The notes under the pieces were generated by a model. That model had not been told where the DNA came from. It worked only from the letters and a program-made list of their open reading frames with translations, and searched no databases. Below are positions 49,871-63,034 of a DNA stretch of 64,000 bases, one piece after another (the first letter of the stretch is position 1; every line of letters begins with the position of its first letter). Source of the stretch: Stercorarius parasiticus (taxonomy: Eukaryota; Chordata; Aves; Charadriiformes; Stercorariidae); the NCBI GenBank assembly GCA_013396915.1, contig VWZL01002554.1:637176-701175 (forward strand). Direction: 5' to 3'. The position numbers were made by a program, and so were the translations under genes.

Positions 49871-52800
49871 TAGCACCTTGTTTTTCTTGAGTGATGTTTT
49901 CTCTTGTATTATACAGAAACTGTAGGAGTAGGGTAGGGCTGCATTCACACAGTGTGGTCTGGTCCATAATATGAACTCCCATCTGGTGCTGTAATACAAA
50001 TAGTAAGGACATTGATAAGAGTACTGGTGAAGGCTGGTAAAATGTTTCCAACTATCCACATTTTAACTGAATTTCCAAGTTCAGAAAACTAAATGGAAGA
50101 AACCATTTCTAACCAGTTACAGCATTGATGGTGTTTAATGGATTGCTTTTTTGTTTTTTTTTAAATTGAAGAAATGCCTGGAAAATTACTGCAAAGCTCT
50201 GCCATTGCTTTAAGCTCCCTGCCATTATGTTATCCTTTGTTCTCTGTTAAGACATGTTAGCGTTTCAAAAATATAGAATTGCTCTGGCCTCAACACAATT
50301 TCCCTTACTTGCCATATCTAATTTCTCTTCTCACCATCTCTTCTCTTCAATCTTCAGGATCTTTCTCAAGGGTTTAAGAATGGGAGCACTCAGCCTTTAC
50401 CAGGCTTGTGGAAGATGGGTGTTTTGTTACAATCCAGTCGGTAGGGTAAAGTTAAAGGACAGTATCATTCGTGCAAAAGACGGAACAAACAATATAGGCC
50501 AAAACACGATAGTAGCTATCTGTGATGGCTGTAACTTCAGCCATCTGACTAAGTTTTAGCTGAAAAGCCCACAGTCATAGCATATTCTGTGTGCGGTTCA
50601 TGCACAGCTGCCACTCATAGCTGGCAACCCAATCATCTATAAAACACGAATGTGGCTACCTCAGAACCAGTAATTCAGTGGATCGCTTCCTATACAGGCA
50701 CGGACTTCTCTATTCCTGTTATGCCCCTATCTTAGTTTTCCTCCTCTGTGTTATCAAAGAGATTTAATCATACTGTTTTGGAGCTGTAAAGAAGTATCCA
50801 CAAAAGTAGTGATCTGTAGGGTTTTTATTGTCTATGCTTCTGGCAGGATTCTGCCACTTACAGAACCATTATCTCAATAAATTCCATGGGTACTTTTAAC
50901 TCCAGGTTCTGTCCCTAGCTGTCTGAATTGACATGCTACTACTGACACTTTTTTTTCATTCACTAGGAGTCAAAGGGCTGTCTTTTCTGTATTACACTTG
51001 GCTGACCATGTTGTCAGAACCTATTAAATGTTAATAGTTAACAACAAATGCAAAAGCTAGGCTCTGTTTGCAGATATCTCCACTCAGCTTAAGTGTAATG
51101 AATTTCCACTTAAGGATGTAGTTGTGGCTTGTATTAAAGTGGAAATTTACTACAGCAACACATGAGGAAGATGAAAGTCATCTTGCAAACAACATTGTTA
51201 ATGATTCATAGCACATTGGTGCTAGATAGATTTATGAAATAGTTGTTCAAAACAGTAATACAGCTGGCATCGCAAAGAGAAGCAGACCACATTAAACCTC
51301 AGCTACAGTCTAATATGAGAGTGAGTCAGAGAAGTTTGCACAATGTGGGCTGAAATTTCTAGTCATCTGCCTCCCTGGCTCATTACCGGCAGCATCCCAA
51401 AATTGCTTCAGTAGTATTTTAAAGCTATAGACTTTTTCTCTGACAAATGAAAGGCACTTTTTGAAATTCGTTGGCAAGTTAAGAAGTAAAATTTACATCC
51501 CATTGTGGAACACTAAATATTATTAGACACTTAGAGAGAAAAAGGAGACAAAAATAATACAGATATAGTAATATGTGTCCTTAAGTGCTTAAGAAGTCCA
51601 GTATGTAACATTTTAGCAGTAAAAAAAAAATAATCCCGTGACAGAGTCCATACTGAGCATAAGAAGTGGTTTCTTCAGTGCTCGTAAGCTTCTGCATGTT
51701 GTAAACCTTGTTCTTATGGAACTTATAAATTTTGTATGTCCACCTCTTATAAATTAGTTGTCATTGTCTGGCTGACCAGAGTGCCTTACAAACCCTGCTG
51801 GACACTACCCCCTCCTGGGACTAGGCACTCTTCAAATGCTGAGCATGAAAAGACCAGAGAACTCTATCAAGCCAGAACACATGGCTATAACTAGAACTGG
51901 ATAAAAAACGATCTCAAACCTTTTTCTGGCAGCCTGACTGAAGTCGCATTTATTTTTCAAAAAATAAGCATGTCCATGGCATTTTGAATCTATAAAAAAC
52001 CCTCAAATTTTCCTGTTCCTTTTCATAACACCAAAATTTGTGTGTTTCATTTTCCAGTTATGTTTCATTTCATGAGGTTTTTAAGGTCTCTTGGTGTAGA
52101 TTGTACATTATTTCACATTGATGTCTTACCGGTATCCACTCAGTGCTAGATATCTAGGCACCTCTAGTGGCTAAAGAAGCAGCACGGCCAGGAATGTATT
52201 CATTCATCCTAGGAAAATAGGATGAACTGCATCTTTAGGTATCCTCTCCATCAGCCACAGAACCAGTCTTGGCAGCCAGTCCACCCTAAATGCCATACTT
52301 TTATGTCTGAAGTTATGTGAGATGAATGCAGCTCTTAATGTGATTCTAACGATTATTTTTGGAAACAAGCATTTTGCATTAACCACGTGAAACTTTGGAC
52401 TGTTCTTACATGATAGTTTTCAGAGTTTTTGTTTGGTCAGATTAAAATTTCACTGAGATTCTAAAACAAATTTTGAACCATGAACTAACTGGAGGGATGG
52501 AAATTACATTTTCTTGTCAGCAGCAGACATAAGAAACAGGCAGAAGACAGGTCACGGTGACCCTGAAGGTCTCGGTGACTTGATGAAGGTAAATGATGCA
52601 AGCTACAAAAAGACCACAGCAAAACCAAGCATTAACCTACTTTCTCCTGAATCATGGTGTCTTCTCCTAAATCCTAGTGTCTCTTCCACAGTCTTTCTTA
52701 CTCTTAAGAATTTTTTTTCTCCTAAGAAGTAAATAAACTCCCTCCCTCCTTCCTTTTGCATTAATTTAAGGACTTAACAGCTAGAGTAATTCAAATTGGA

Positions 52801-53712
52801 GTTTCTGAAAACAGGGAAGTGAAATATTATATCCATGAACCATTCCATGAACCATAACTCTGTTCTTCCAACCTAGAAGGTATCAATTCCTACCAAAAAC
52901 TGCCTACTATAACCCAGTTGCGTTCACTGAGTTAAGTGTAAATGGAGCGATGGATGGTGAAGGCAGGCATTAGTTGCAAAACCTTGACAGTGCTTGGATT
53001 GTGATGGAAGGTTATTTGGGGTCATGGCTAGCAGTCCTTCACTGCTACTGAATGAAAAGAAACAGGTGCACGGGTATTTCAAGAGGTTCAGTTTACTGCA
53101 CTTTGATGCTATATTGGTGTCCATTTCAGTAATGATGCCTGAGGTTATTTTACCAGGGAGATCGTCAGCTGTGAGGCAGCAGGATGTAAAGGGCAAGTAA
53201 AGATGGAAACCTGCATGAAAAGGTGTTAAAAAGGAGTAGGTAAGGAGCTCTTATTTGAGCATGTGCTCAAAGTTTACAGCAAATCCAACTCTTTGCATTT
53301 CTTTAAACACCAGCTTTGCTTTAGCATGGTGAAGGCCCTCTTTTTGTGGTCATATGCCCAGCTGGTCTGGCCAATACCAAGAATGCATTTGGGGCATTTT
53401 AGGAGATCATCTTGGAACAGCAAAATTGCAGCTATATACCATCACTATTAATTTCTTAGCTTTTGCAGGCTTGAGTTTTGCTGAACTGTGTGATTTTAAC
53501 TGACAAACAGGCTTGACTGTGCATTTATAAAGGGCTGGGGGTTTTGTCGCCAATCAGTTTGTTCAATCTCTTTCTTTCTCCTTTTTCTCTCTTTTTCCTT
53601 TTTTTTTTTGTTTAATTCTTCAAAACTAGCAATAATTTAGGCATCTGAAACATTCACTAGAAAGACAGGACTTTTCTGATTTCTAGGTGCACCTGCCTTT
53701 TCCCTCTCTTAG

Positions 53713-53750
53713 GCAATTATGGTCAGTAGTTGCAGAGAAACTTGGTCTCA
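53713..53750 (+). other. Weak microexon-like interval, 38 bp
   Basis: A strong pyrimidine tract ('ctgccttttccctctcttag' ends at 53712) is followed after 38 bases by a consensus donor, 'gtaagt', at 53751-53756. Two frames are open; one would read 'QLWSVVAEKLGL'. Both splice signals are better than typical background, but the interval is very short, and I recognise neither the peptide nor any partner exon. Confidence 0.15.
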
Positions 53751-55262
53751 GTAAGTTTAATACCATTCTGTGGTTTGTATCCCAAGTTTTTCTCAGACCA
53801 CATGAAATGGATTCCCTTTGGATGAATAGCTAGCAGCCTTCTTGCTAGAGTAAACCTGATGGATGGAAGGATTAGCTAAAAGTGGTAAGTAATGTTACCA
53901 AAGTCTAACTTAGCTAACTCTGAAAAGAATATGTCATTGTATTAAAGCATCATGGACACTATATGCCCAAACACATATACGGATCTGTTAACTGGTTAAA
54001 TTCAAGGTATAGCTGCTATCTGTTTTTCAGAGCAATATACAGTGATTGGTGGATAATTGCAAATTTGAACGATTGCATTTTTTCCAGCTTCCTGACCATA
54101 TTATGTAAGGATTGATTCTGATCTTATACAGGTATTGGACCATTATAATTCTACTGCTGTTAGCTAATACATGTCATTTTTTGTGGAACTCCTGAAGCAA
54201 AATGAGAATCATGGTTCCAAACAATATGATGTAAATTGCTGTGGTCACTTCTAGTTTTACGATGTTTCCGTATCAGCACAATTTTACTGAAGTCTGTAGA
54301 GTTACACTGTGTTAAGACTCAATGTCAGAGCGGAGAATCAGTATTAATGAAGAAGCCCATCAGGAAAAATTATCTTTCAGGTTCACAGATTTAGCATGTT
54401 GAAGACAGAAAATTTTCAGATAAGAGCCCTTCAAAGGAGGGTGATCAGAATCCAGTTAATCCTTTGAAGATAGGCAGAATTAATAAACACAGTGGAAATT
54501 ATAGAATTTTAGGGCAGATGAGTGTAAATTCAGAAGACACACAATAAGTGTAAGAAAGATTTTTCTGATGTAACTTTAATGAGAAGTGATGAACAGGAAC
54601 AAATGCAATTTGTAATCCTTGGGAAGGAGAAATTGTCATACAGCTGTAAAAATACAAGATCAGCTCTCTGTTTAGCCCAGTTATATTTAATTGAAGATGC
54701 TTGAATATACCTGAGTGTCAAAGGGTCAAAAATAAAGCAGTTATATGAGAGTAGATCATATTTGCCAAGGTAAAGGGAAAGCAAATTCCTACAGGAAAGG
54801 GAACACTAACCCAGCCATAATAAAAAAATCAAATATGATCTAGTCCAAACATGGTAAGGGGGAGAGTAATTTATCACTAATTATCTAGTTATAAGCTAAA
54901 GTTAAGAACCATCGGTGGTGGAATCAGGGGTCCTCAGGAAAAACTGAAGAAACAGATTAATTTAGTCTTAAGGAATATTTTCTGGCTTTTCAGAGTTAAA
55001 ATGCAAGGAAAGGGAAGTATTTAAATATGGTTGGGTTTACAACACTAAAAGGGAGCAGACTGAAAAAAAAAATCTCTCTTTTCTGCCACTTCACATATTG
55101 TCTAAGGACCTGATCGACCAGATACATGCAGCCATGAATATGAGATACTACTATGTATGAGCATGTTTAAGTCATCAATGAAATTGCCTCTGGTACTAAA
55201 ATCCATATTGAAGATAAATGCAAGTCTGGACCCTTGGGTCATAGCTTCACAGAGATTTATGA

Positions 55263-55345
55263 GTGCATTTAACTTTACGTACATGAATAATCCCATTGAT
55301 TTCTTTGAGACTGCCTCGATGTGTAAAATGAAGCACAGCTTTAAA
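55263..55345. repeat. Palindromic repeat, copy B (diverged)
   Basis: The centre 'atgaataatcccattga' (55283-55299) matches copy A at 37602-37618 in 15 of 17 positions. The flanks 'gtgcatttaactttacgtac' (from 55263) and 'atgtgtaaaatgaagcac' (55319-55336) are imperfect inverted complements, as in copy A. It is more decayed and its ends are uncertain. Finding the same centre and arm arrangement twice in one window supports an interspersed repeat rather than chance. Confidence 0.45.
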
Positions 55346-58300
55346 TTTTTGGATTATAATCTTCTCAATCTATGCACCAATTTGCAAAAGTGACCTGGTC
55401 CTCATCCACATAAGTCCTTACTAATTTGACAACAGTTGGAATAAGGCCTTGTATTTCTGTAGGATTCTTGGCTCGCTTTTGAGACCTGAATTAGTGAAGA
55501 TACATATCGCTTGGAGATTAACACATGAAGTGGATATACATTATCTGATCAAGCACCTTTAGAGATCTGGTGTGTGAAATTGATACTTGAGATATATGGT
55601 TGGGAAAGTATAATCCCAACAAAGCACTAAATGTGACACAGTCATGAAGCAGGAGGTAGGGAAATGATGGAGGACAGACAGCAGCCATCAACCAGTTTCC
55701 TTTCACCATGCTAAATGCTTCTTGATTTTCATGCAGATCTGCAGTGAGTGAGGAGATCCCACAAAACAGGCAGTCCACATTAAAGTCGAAGTGGTAAATC
55801 TTAGGAGTCCATGCAGTATTTGCTTTATTCCTCTGTGAGTTTTTATTGGAAAAGGAGAGAGGGAATGGTGAGAATCAGCGCTGTGCTCCTCCATGGACCA
55901 GTCAACAGAAGGTAGCAGTCATTATATATGAAGATGATCCTTTGATTTACATGTGAAGCACTGAGACAGACTGAGGAGAAAGCCACAGTGAATGCAGATA
56001 TAAGAACTGATCTGAGAACTCCTGTACTTCAGTGTGTGTGTCTGTGAAGGAAAAGAGATCTAGCGGAGGGTTAAGAATAGGCCCAGGCGTGCTCTACCTT
56101 TCTTTAAAAAAAGAGGAAGCCTCCGAAACTAAATAAGAAGCAGAATCTGAAGGACACCCAAACACTATTACCCCAGAAGGATGCCTACTGAAATTCAAAC
56201 TTATTTCAACAGGCCTTACCCATCTGGTAAAAAGTCCTGAGCTACTGGCATTGTCCTAATACTATTTGGGGTTTTTTAGGCAATAAACATCCTGGGTAAT
56301 TGATAGACCACTTAACAAAGCATTTTTACCTGGGGTGTTAACTAAACTGAATAACAAACAAGTAACACTTCAACCTAGAGAACACATCTATTCCTCACTA
56401 TACAACAGACTGAAAATCTGAAAGGCTTTTCTTGGTTCTTGTGATAACAAGTGTTCCCCAGATATACCTATATGTATAAACTGATGCACTGTTTTAGGCT
56501 GATACAGGTGTTGATGACACAGAAACTACCCTCAAAGTAGTTCAAAATTTTAGTATCGCTGGAGAATTTTATCTGACACCCTAGAATTTTATTCTTTTCT
56601 TGTTGGTTTTCCAGATGAAGCCCTAAGGTAAAGTTCCTTTACTTAAACTCATTATACATCTCAATGCATAACTAGGTATCACGGGAAACCTTCAAGCAAA
56701 GCCATAAAAAGATATACAAGTAGGTATGAGCACAGGAACACCAAAACCTATCTCAATCTTTAACGCATTCTTGATGTGTTTACAGGTATTTCATTATCAC
56801 TTGAATTTCTATCACCCTATTTCTACTGACGATAAAGCTGCATTCTGCATCTCCAGGAATGGTGCCAGATTTGTTTCCTATCAAAACCAGAAGTAGAAAT
56901 TCTGACCACTGCCTCGTGTATTTGTAGGACTAGCTGACTGTTATTTCAAAGCCATTAGTCATTCAAAATCTTAGACGCTGGGTAGCTTAAGTCTAAATTA
57001 TTCTCATCTCAGCCATCATATCGATTCGCTAATGACAGTCTTTAGTTAAATCATGCAGCGTATATCAGCTCTGCTTTTATAGTTACATCAGTACCTTAAG
57101 TGAAGCAAACCTTACAGGGACAGATAATATTTTTGTTAGACCAAGCGACAAAGCTGGAGAAACAAGAAAGCTTAGTACTCACAAGTTGTCATTACCACAT
57201 TTCCAAAGGACTTTCCTGCCACCCAAGCAATTTGACTTAAGTGTATTCTTTCTCCAAAGTTCTTTCTTGCAGAAAATGCTGTACATAATGTCGTGCCTCG
57301 TATTCAAAAGGTTTGGTCTGAAATGCTTTTAAAAATAAATAGATTACTCAATACTACCATCAATTCTCTAGCATTCTTATATTGTATACAAGAAAGAAAT
57401 TTCATTATAAAAAATCTGAAGGTAAAACTTGCATATCCTGTTAGATAAAGCTGTTCTAGAGCAAAAGAATCTCACCAAACTGGTGCCCCAGACTTGGTTC
57501 ACAGACAAGGTGCCATGGCCTGGCCCTGCGTCCATGTGCCTAAACTTTATTCCTCCCTGAAACAGGGTGACTGCATCTGAATTGCCTATTGGATGCAGTT
57601 TTTGGGCTATGACCTTCCCTGAACCACACCAGAGATAGCTGGCCTGAGCCAAAAGCCTGCTAAGGAGTATACTTATCACTGATCACTCACCGCAGAGGCC
57701 TGCGAGCTAATGTTTGAGACTGTTTACTTACACAAAATGTGTGTGTATATATATATGTTGTAAATCAGGGTGCATGCGTTTTTGGCACAGAAAAATGTGT
57801 AAAACAGAATGCTTCTTTTAGAAATGTATCCTCCAGATTCAGACATCATACTATTTATTTCAACACAAGGAATTTTTTTTTTAGTAGAAAAAAATCTGAC
57901 ATCTCAAGTTGATGGTCATAATGTACTACTAAACACTGCGTTCAAACAAAAGTGCTGATGAATGGCAAGAAGTAATGAAACTGCTTTCTAATAAAAACTA
58001 ACTGGGCTAAAAGCAAACATTTCAAAGACAGATTAAGCTGTGGTCAATCCTAAGGCTCCTGCTCTGGCACAGTCTTTAAAAAGAGCAACTGAAGATTTTC
58101 CCTGCCAACATCTTTACATCACAGCGAGTGAGTTCACTCACAGTTTTGCATGTAGCAGGACACATCCACAGAGCAGCTCTGGTGTGGAAGAGCAGACAGA
58201 TGGAGGTTTGAGGTGCTCTAATGCTGCTGGCTGTGAGGGTCTCAATGCAGAAAACGGGACACGAGGCAATTTCTTACAGCAAAATCCATTGTCAGTTTGG

Positions 58301-60273
58301 ACACGATGATCCATCCTGAAAGAGGTACGGTGTCAACACCAGGTCAAGCCTCTTCAGAAGTGTTACTGAAGAGGTGAACAGCAGCCTGGAAAAAAAAGCC
58401 TCAAGGCAAGGCTGGTTACACATTAGAATTGGCATGTAGAATCAGCTAGGCTAACATCTCCTGCCTGAAGTGTCATCTTTGACACCCCATTTAACATGTC
58501 TACTGATTCCCATTCAGAAAGCTGCTTTGGAAGGACTCCTGTTTCTCTCTGTAGGTTAGCTACAGAAGGTGCAAGCTGTCAACTTCCATCCAGCTTCATC
58601 TCACCAATGATAAGAGATGGATAACAGAACAAATAATTACTGTACATTTCACACCATAAAAGTCAGGATATGACTAATTTGACAGAAACTTTTGCAAGCC
58701 CGTTACAAACACTGTGATCAATTTTACAGGGGAGTTTAGAATCCACATATAATGCAGCTATATAGACCTGTACATAATCAGAATCTTAAAGGTTGCAGTT
58801 GGAGAACTATGAATGTGCTGTGGGAGTGGTAACACCTGAGTGTATTTTTCCAAGGGAAAAGGATGGGAACTATTACAACTAAACTGTTGAGCGATGTTCA
58901 TACAAAAACACTAATGTTTGCAGATCAGTTTCATGTGGAAGGTGGACTGTTACAGTTTTAAGCCTCACTGATGCAAGGAGGTGTCAACTGAGGAACCAAG
59001 GGGGTTTCTAGCAACTACGAAGTAATGTAAAACTAGGGATAATGCTGATTTTCCTGTACTTCCTCCATTGAGGCAGAACACACCCCACACCCACCCCCCC
59101 ATTTTTCCATATCTGTGCTGCCTCTGCAACTCTCCTCTTTCCTGTTTGTTCTCCCTTGGGATAGCAGCAAGGAAGCAACTGAAATGGGCATAGAGCTAAA
59201 ATGCTCCACAGAGGAAGAGGTGACACGGATGAGGGATCTGACAGGAATCACAGCATTTTTCAGCCTATGCATATGCAGGGTGTATGTGAACTCAGAAACA
59301 TAAGGCTTTTAGTTCTCTTCTGTACAGTACTGGATGCAAGGAAAGGAATGAACTACCTCTGGACATTGGGGAGCCCAGAGCCTTGAAAGAGGAGGACAGG
59401 AGGGGGAAGAATATGAGTACACTTACTAGTCCTATTGCCTTTCAGTCAAAAGAAAGAACAGAAAGAATTTGGATTTGTAAGGTAAAAGGCCTAGTGAAAT
59501 AGCTCTGACAGCAAATATGCAGGAAAGGAGATTTGCTGTGTGAAAGAGGAAGTCTTTAATTCTTGACAAGGGGGAGGGGAACAAGAAATCTTGGGAGCTT
59601 TCAGTCCACAAGGATTAGCTGGCAACTATTTTATGGTCTGTCAGTTTATCAGAACAGGAGTGTATTTCCAAAGCAGAGAGAGCAAATTGGTACTTGTAAT
59701 AGATTGGCTGTTGTGAGAAATCAGTTATTTTTATTTTAGGGTATTACTCTAAGTAAAAAAAAATTTCATGTTGTAGATATTTAGTGCTGCTGTGATGTAA
59801 ATACTAATCAAGTTATATTTATTAACAAAATATAACACCCTGGGTTTATTATGGTGTCCTATATGTTATATTTAGGTGATCAAATAATATGTAAATCACT
59901 TAATTTGAAAGGGCAGCTTTTGGGAGTTATTCCCCAAAGTAACATTGCAAAAGATGATCTTCATTTTGTTTCAGACATACAGGTAAATGAAAGATCTTCA
60001 CTTTCACTATAACAGCCTTGATTCTTCAGTCGAATTTCCTAACACCTAGTCTCTTTAACTTGTATGAACTTGCCTGAACTGATTTTCATATAATTACATT
60101 AGCAACATAAAAACATTTTTAAATGTTTAGCGGACTGAACCTAATAAATCCAACAAGCAAATAACTTAAATAGAACACTTGGAAATTCACTAATTACTTA
60201 CAGGTGAGGTATCACGATTGGAACTGCTATTATTTTCAAACAGAGCATCTCCAAAAGGTTTGAGGAGCTTTAC
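55346..60273. other. Unique sequence, no gene recognised
   Basis: AT-rich DNA with short open frames (longest about 100 codons at 57377-57679 minus, no domain recognised). A TG/TA tract lies at about 57738-57758. C-rich runs occur at 59081-59100. A perfect small stem-loop is listed at 58349-58374. No exon, RNA gene or transposon is supported. Confidence 0.55.
58349..58374. other. Perfect 9-bp stem-loop
   Basis: The arms 'cctcttcag' (58349-58357) and 'ctgaagagg' (58366-58374) are perfect reverse complements around an 8-base loop. With a two-base bulge the stem may extend through tca/tga on the outside. There is no T run after it, and it is too short for a microRNA precursor on its own. Confidence 0.6.
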
Positions 60274-60320
60274 CATGCGCATACACACACACGCGCGCGT
60301 GCACACACACACACGCACGC
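60274..60320. repeat. 47-bp alternating purine-pyrimidine tract
   Basis: From 60274 to 60320 every step alternates pyrimidine and purine: ATGCGC, a CA run, (CG)4, then GTG and a second CA run with CG interruptions. This is a compound CA/CG microsatellite. Alternating CG and CA steps are the established sequence preference for left-handed Z-DNA. CpG runs are unusual to see retained in vertebrate DNA outside islands. Confidence 0.9.
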
Positions 60321-63034
60321 TACTTTGCTCATCACTGAGGCAAGAAAACAGCAATGTGTCCTTTTTCTGTGGTTTGGAAGCAAGAGAGGCAGGTGTATAC
60401 AGCAGGAATCATCTCTCCAGCATGCCATGGGAAGGCAGGTGATGTAGCAGTGGGAAGCATTTACCTTCTCCACCTCAATAAGGGAGGATGGAGCAGCCTA
60501 TGTTGTCTGCACAATGCGAAGGTCTTAAGCCTGTCTCTCTCTGAAACCAGTGAGGGAGGGGAAGGCTTTTGTTTCCTGTCTAATGTACAGAAGCGAGGGA
60601 GGTCGGATTCTCCCACTTCCTAGCCTGCCAACCAGCCAAAAACTAGAGCCCCACAGGAAGACTGGTTTGACACGTCGAGCTGTTAGCAGAGGCTTGCAAG
60701 GCAGCCCATCTGCTGCCACTGTCATGCTGGTGCTGTTACACGGAAGAGCTGCCAGAGAAGACACCTCGCCTCTGGGCTGTTTATTGAGTCCTTGGGAATA
60801 AGAAACATGGTGTGTTCAGAGGGGCCAGAGTAGACTGTGGGAATGGGAAACCTGATGGATTTGGGGGCAGGGAGAATGTGAAGCTGCTGGATTCTCTGGG
60901 AAAGCGCGCATGAAATCAATGGGCTGTTGTAGAGGGGGGGAAGAAGGAAGAATTTGTAATTCATATATTTGTTCTCTGATAGGGAAATATAATACTGGTG
61001 GATTTGCTTTTGAGAGAAAAAAAATACTATTTGAGAAGAAGGTTACTTGCATGACCAAAAAATGATTGAGGGAACCCTGTTTTAAAAGAACTGGATGCCT
61101 AAGCCTGAATTAATGAACTAGGAACTGCTGTTGAAACAATGCAAGGAATTTCTGAAGGAAAGGCAGAGGGGACCTTCGAAAAGCAAGAAGGTAGGAAAAA
61201 TTATCAATTTAATGATCAAGTTCAAACCAGAAGAGAGATACGCTTGCTAGTTTATTTCCTCTCTCTCTCTTTTATAAAATCCTTTACTCAGAAATAAATG
61301 TTTAAGTGGAAATACATGTAATTATGACCCTGTCAGTTCTTTGGTTTGGAAGGGAGGAGAGGAGGAATGGGTTTTATTTACTTTTTGAAAAAGAAAATAC
61401 ATCAGAACAGAAAATTGACAAGCAGGCTATTACTTCACTTTTCAGATACATGAGCATAGAAAACCTGTAGGCTGAGATCTTATAAATTTTCGTAGTGTTT
61501 CCCACAGTTTTTCTACAGTTTGCTTTTAACACCTGAGGGTTCTCAACAGCTCTAAATGAAGAGGGGAAAGTAACAGAAATATGTAAATAATTTAAAATGG
61601 AAAACATAAAAGCTTTGGCCAGCTTAAATTCTGATGTGATTGTTCTTCTGTGTTGTTGTCACTGGTGTTTAAATGACAGTGTCTTTACAATGTCTTTGCT
61701 GTTGCTGCAGAGTGAATTAGGAGAGGGGATTTCACTGATGCCAGCTGCAATTAAGCATGAAATCTGAGTTTTCTTTTTACCCCTTGTCTCAGTGTTTGTA
61801 CAAGTTTTACCCAAACTCTCTCTGCCAATGGAGCCTTTTCCTTGATTTTGTTTCACACCCAGACCCTCAAAAAGTTTCTTTTATAGCAAGACCTTCTTTT
61901 TGGTCCCATTTATTTCTAGAAAGCCTGAACAAAGCAGTTTGTATTTTGTAGGAAGACACGTGCTAGTGCAGAGACAGCGGCAAGCTTTCTATCTTGATTT
62001 CCTATGGAAATAAGATCGATGATAACAACCAGTTTTGGTGTCTGTTATGGTCCACTCTAGTCATAAACTTGAAACCCTTTCCCAATTTCAGATAGATCTG
62101 ACAGGTAATTTCAGGTTTCAGAGACACTGAACTGCAAATTTTAATAAATTGGTGATTGGGACAGAAGACGATCCAAAGCAGTCTATACTGAGAGAAAACT
62201 TTGAGCAGAAACTCAAATATATAATATCAGAAACCAGACGAGAAAGGCAATGTCAGTGCTCTGGTCATGAAACAAGCTTTGGCCAGAATTTGCTTTTCAG
62301 GAGAGAGCTCAACGACAAAACCTGGAGCTCCAGGCAATCAGGCTTCAGGCGTTCTGCTGATCATGGAACACTTCATGTTCCTAGTAAAAGAATTTGACTT
62401 GTGACTGAAGTATTTCTTTGTAGATACTGACTTTTTCTTATTGTTTCATTTGAAGAGAATGAAATCTGCTACTCTAAAAACTTAACAGGAAGTAAAGAAA
62501 ATGCAGTTCTTCTCCTGAATTTTCTAGACAAGACTGTACATTCCCCACACCCATTCACTTCTCTCTGAAGTTCTTCTATTCATTCATTTGCTTAATGATC
62601 ACATACTTTTTCTTTTTATTTACAAATGACGAATAAGAAGCTATTGATTCCTTTTATTAAGTCAAAATTCAAATGTTGCCCGACTGAAGTAATTTATACC
62701 AGAGATCATTTTACTGTCACTGTTTATAATAAGATACTGGAGACTGTATTAATGATAACTGTGGAGTAGTGAAACTGCATCTAATTTTGCATGGCAACAT
62801 ATTTTTTCCCTTTCTTTCCATCATTATAAACTGATGTACAATTCCTGTTTTGGGTTGGAGCATGTCATCTTTTGAACTCCAAAATTGCTCTTTTTTTTCT
62901 TTTTAATTCAAAGGTTAAAAAAATGCCCCAATGAGAAGAAAAATATGAGGCAAAATAAGTGCTGTACCTGGATAGGAACAGTCAAGGGGAAAAATGCAAG
63001 GTGTGGAACAACTGAGTAGGTGGCAGATCTTCAA
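60321..63034. other. Unique sequence, no gene recognised
   Basis: Mixed, then AT-rich DNA. 60340-60950 is somewhat more GC-rich, with overlapping short open frames on both strands and none recognisable. A CT run lies at 61259-61270. No repeat family or RNA gene is seen. Confidence 0.55.

Larger units (their letters stand above)
41891..55262. other. Long unrecognised stretch, no gene seen
   Basis: About 13.4 kb of AT-rich DNA without an identifiable gene. The longest open frame is 43651-44025 plus (124 codons, hydrophobic start, no known domain). Small tandem repeats occur at 46951-46972 and 49851-49870. A TG-rich tract lies near 49034-49082, and a pyrimidine run (ctccctccctccttcc) lies near 52738-52755. 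Two short intervals with good splice-like borders, 47229-47310 and 53713-53750, are listed separately. Nothing else rises above background. Confidence 0.5.

Noticed and set aside
54380..54790. Possible further CR1 remnant
   Set aside because: A few words ('gagggtgatcagaatcc') resemble CR1 ORF2 text, but the following blocks do not appear in order.
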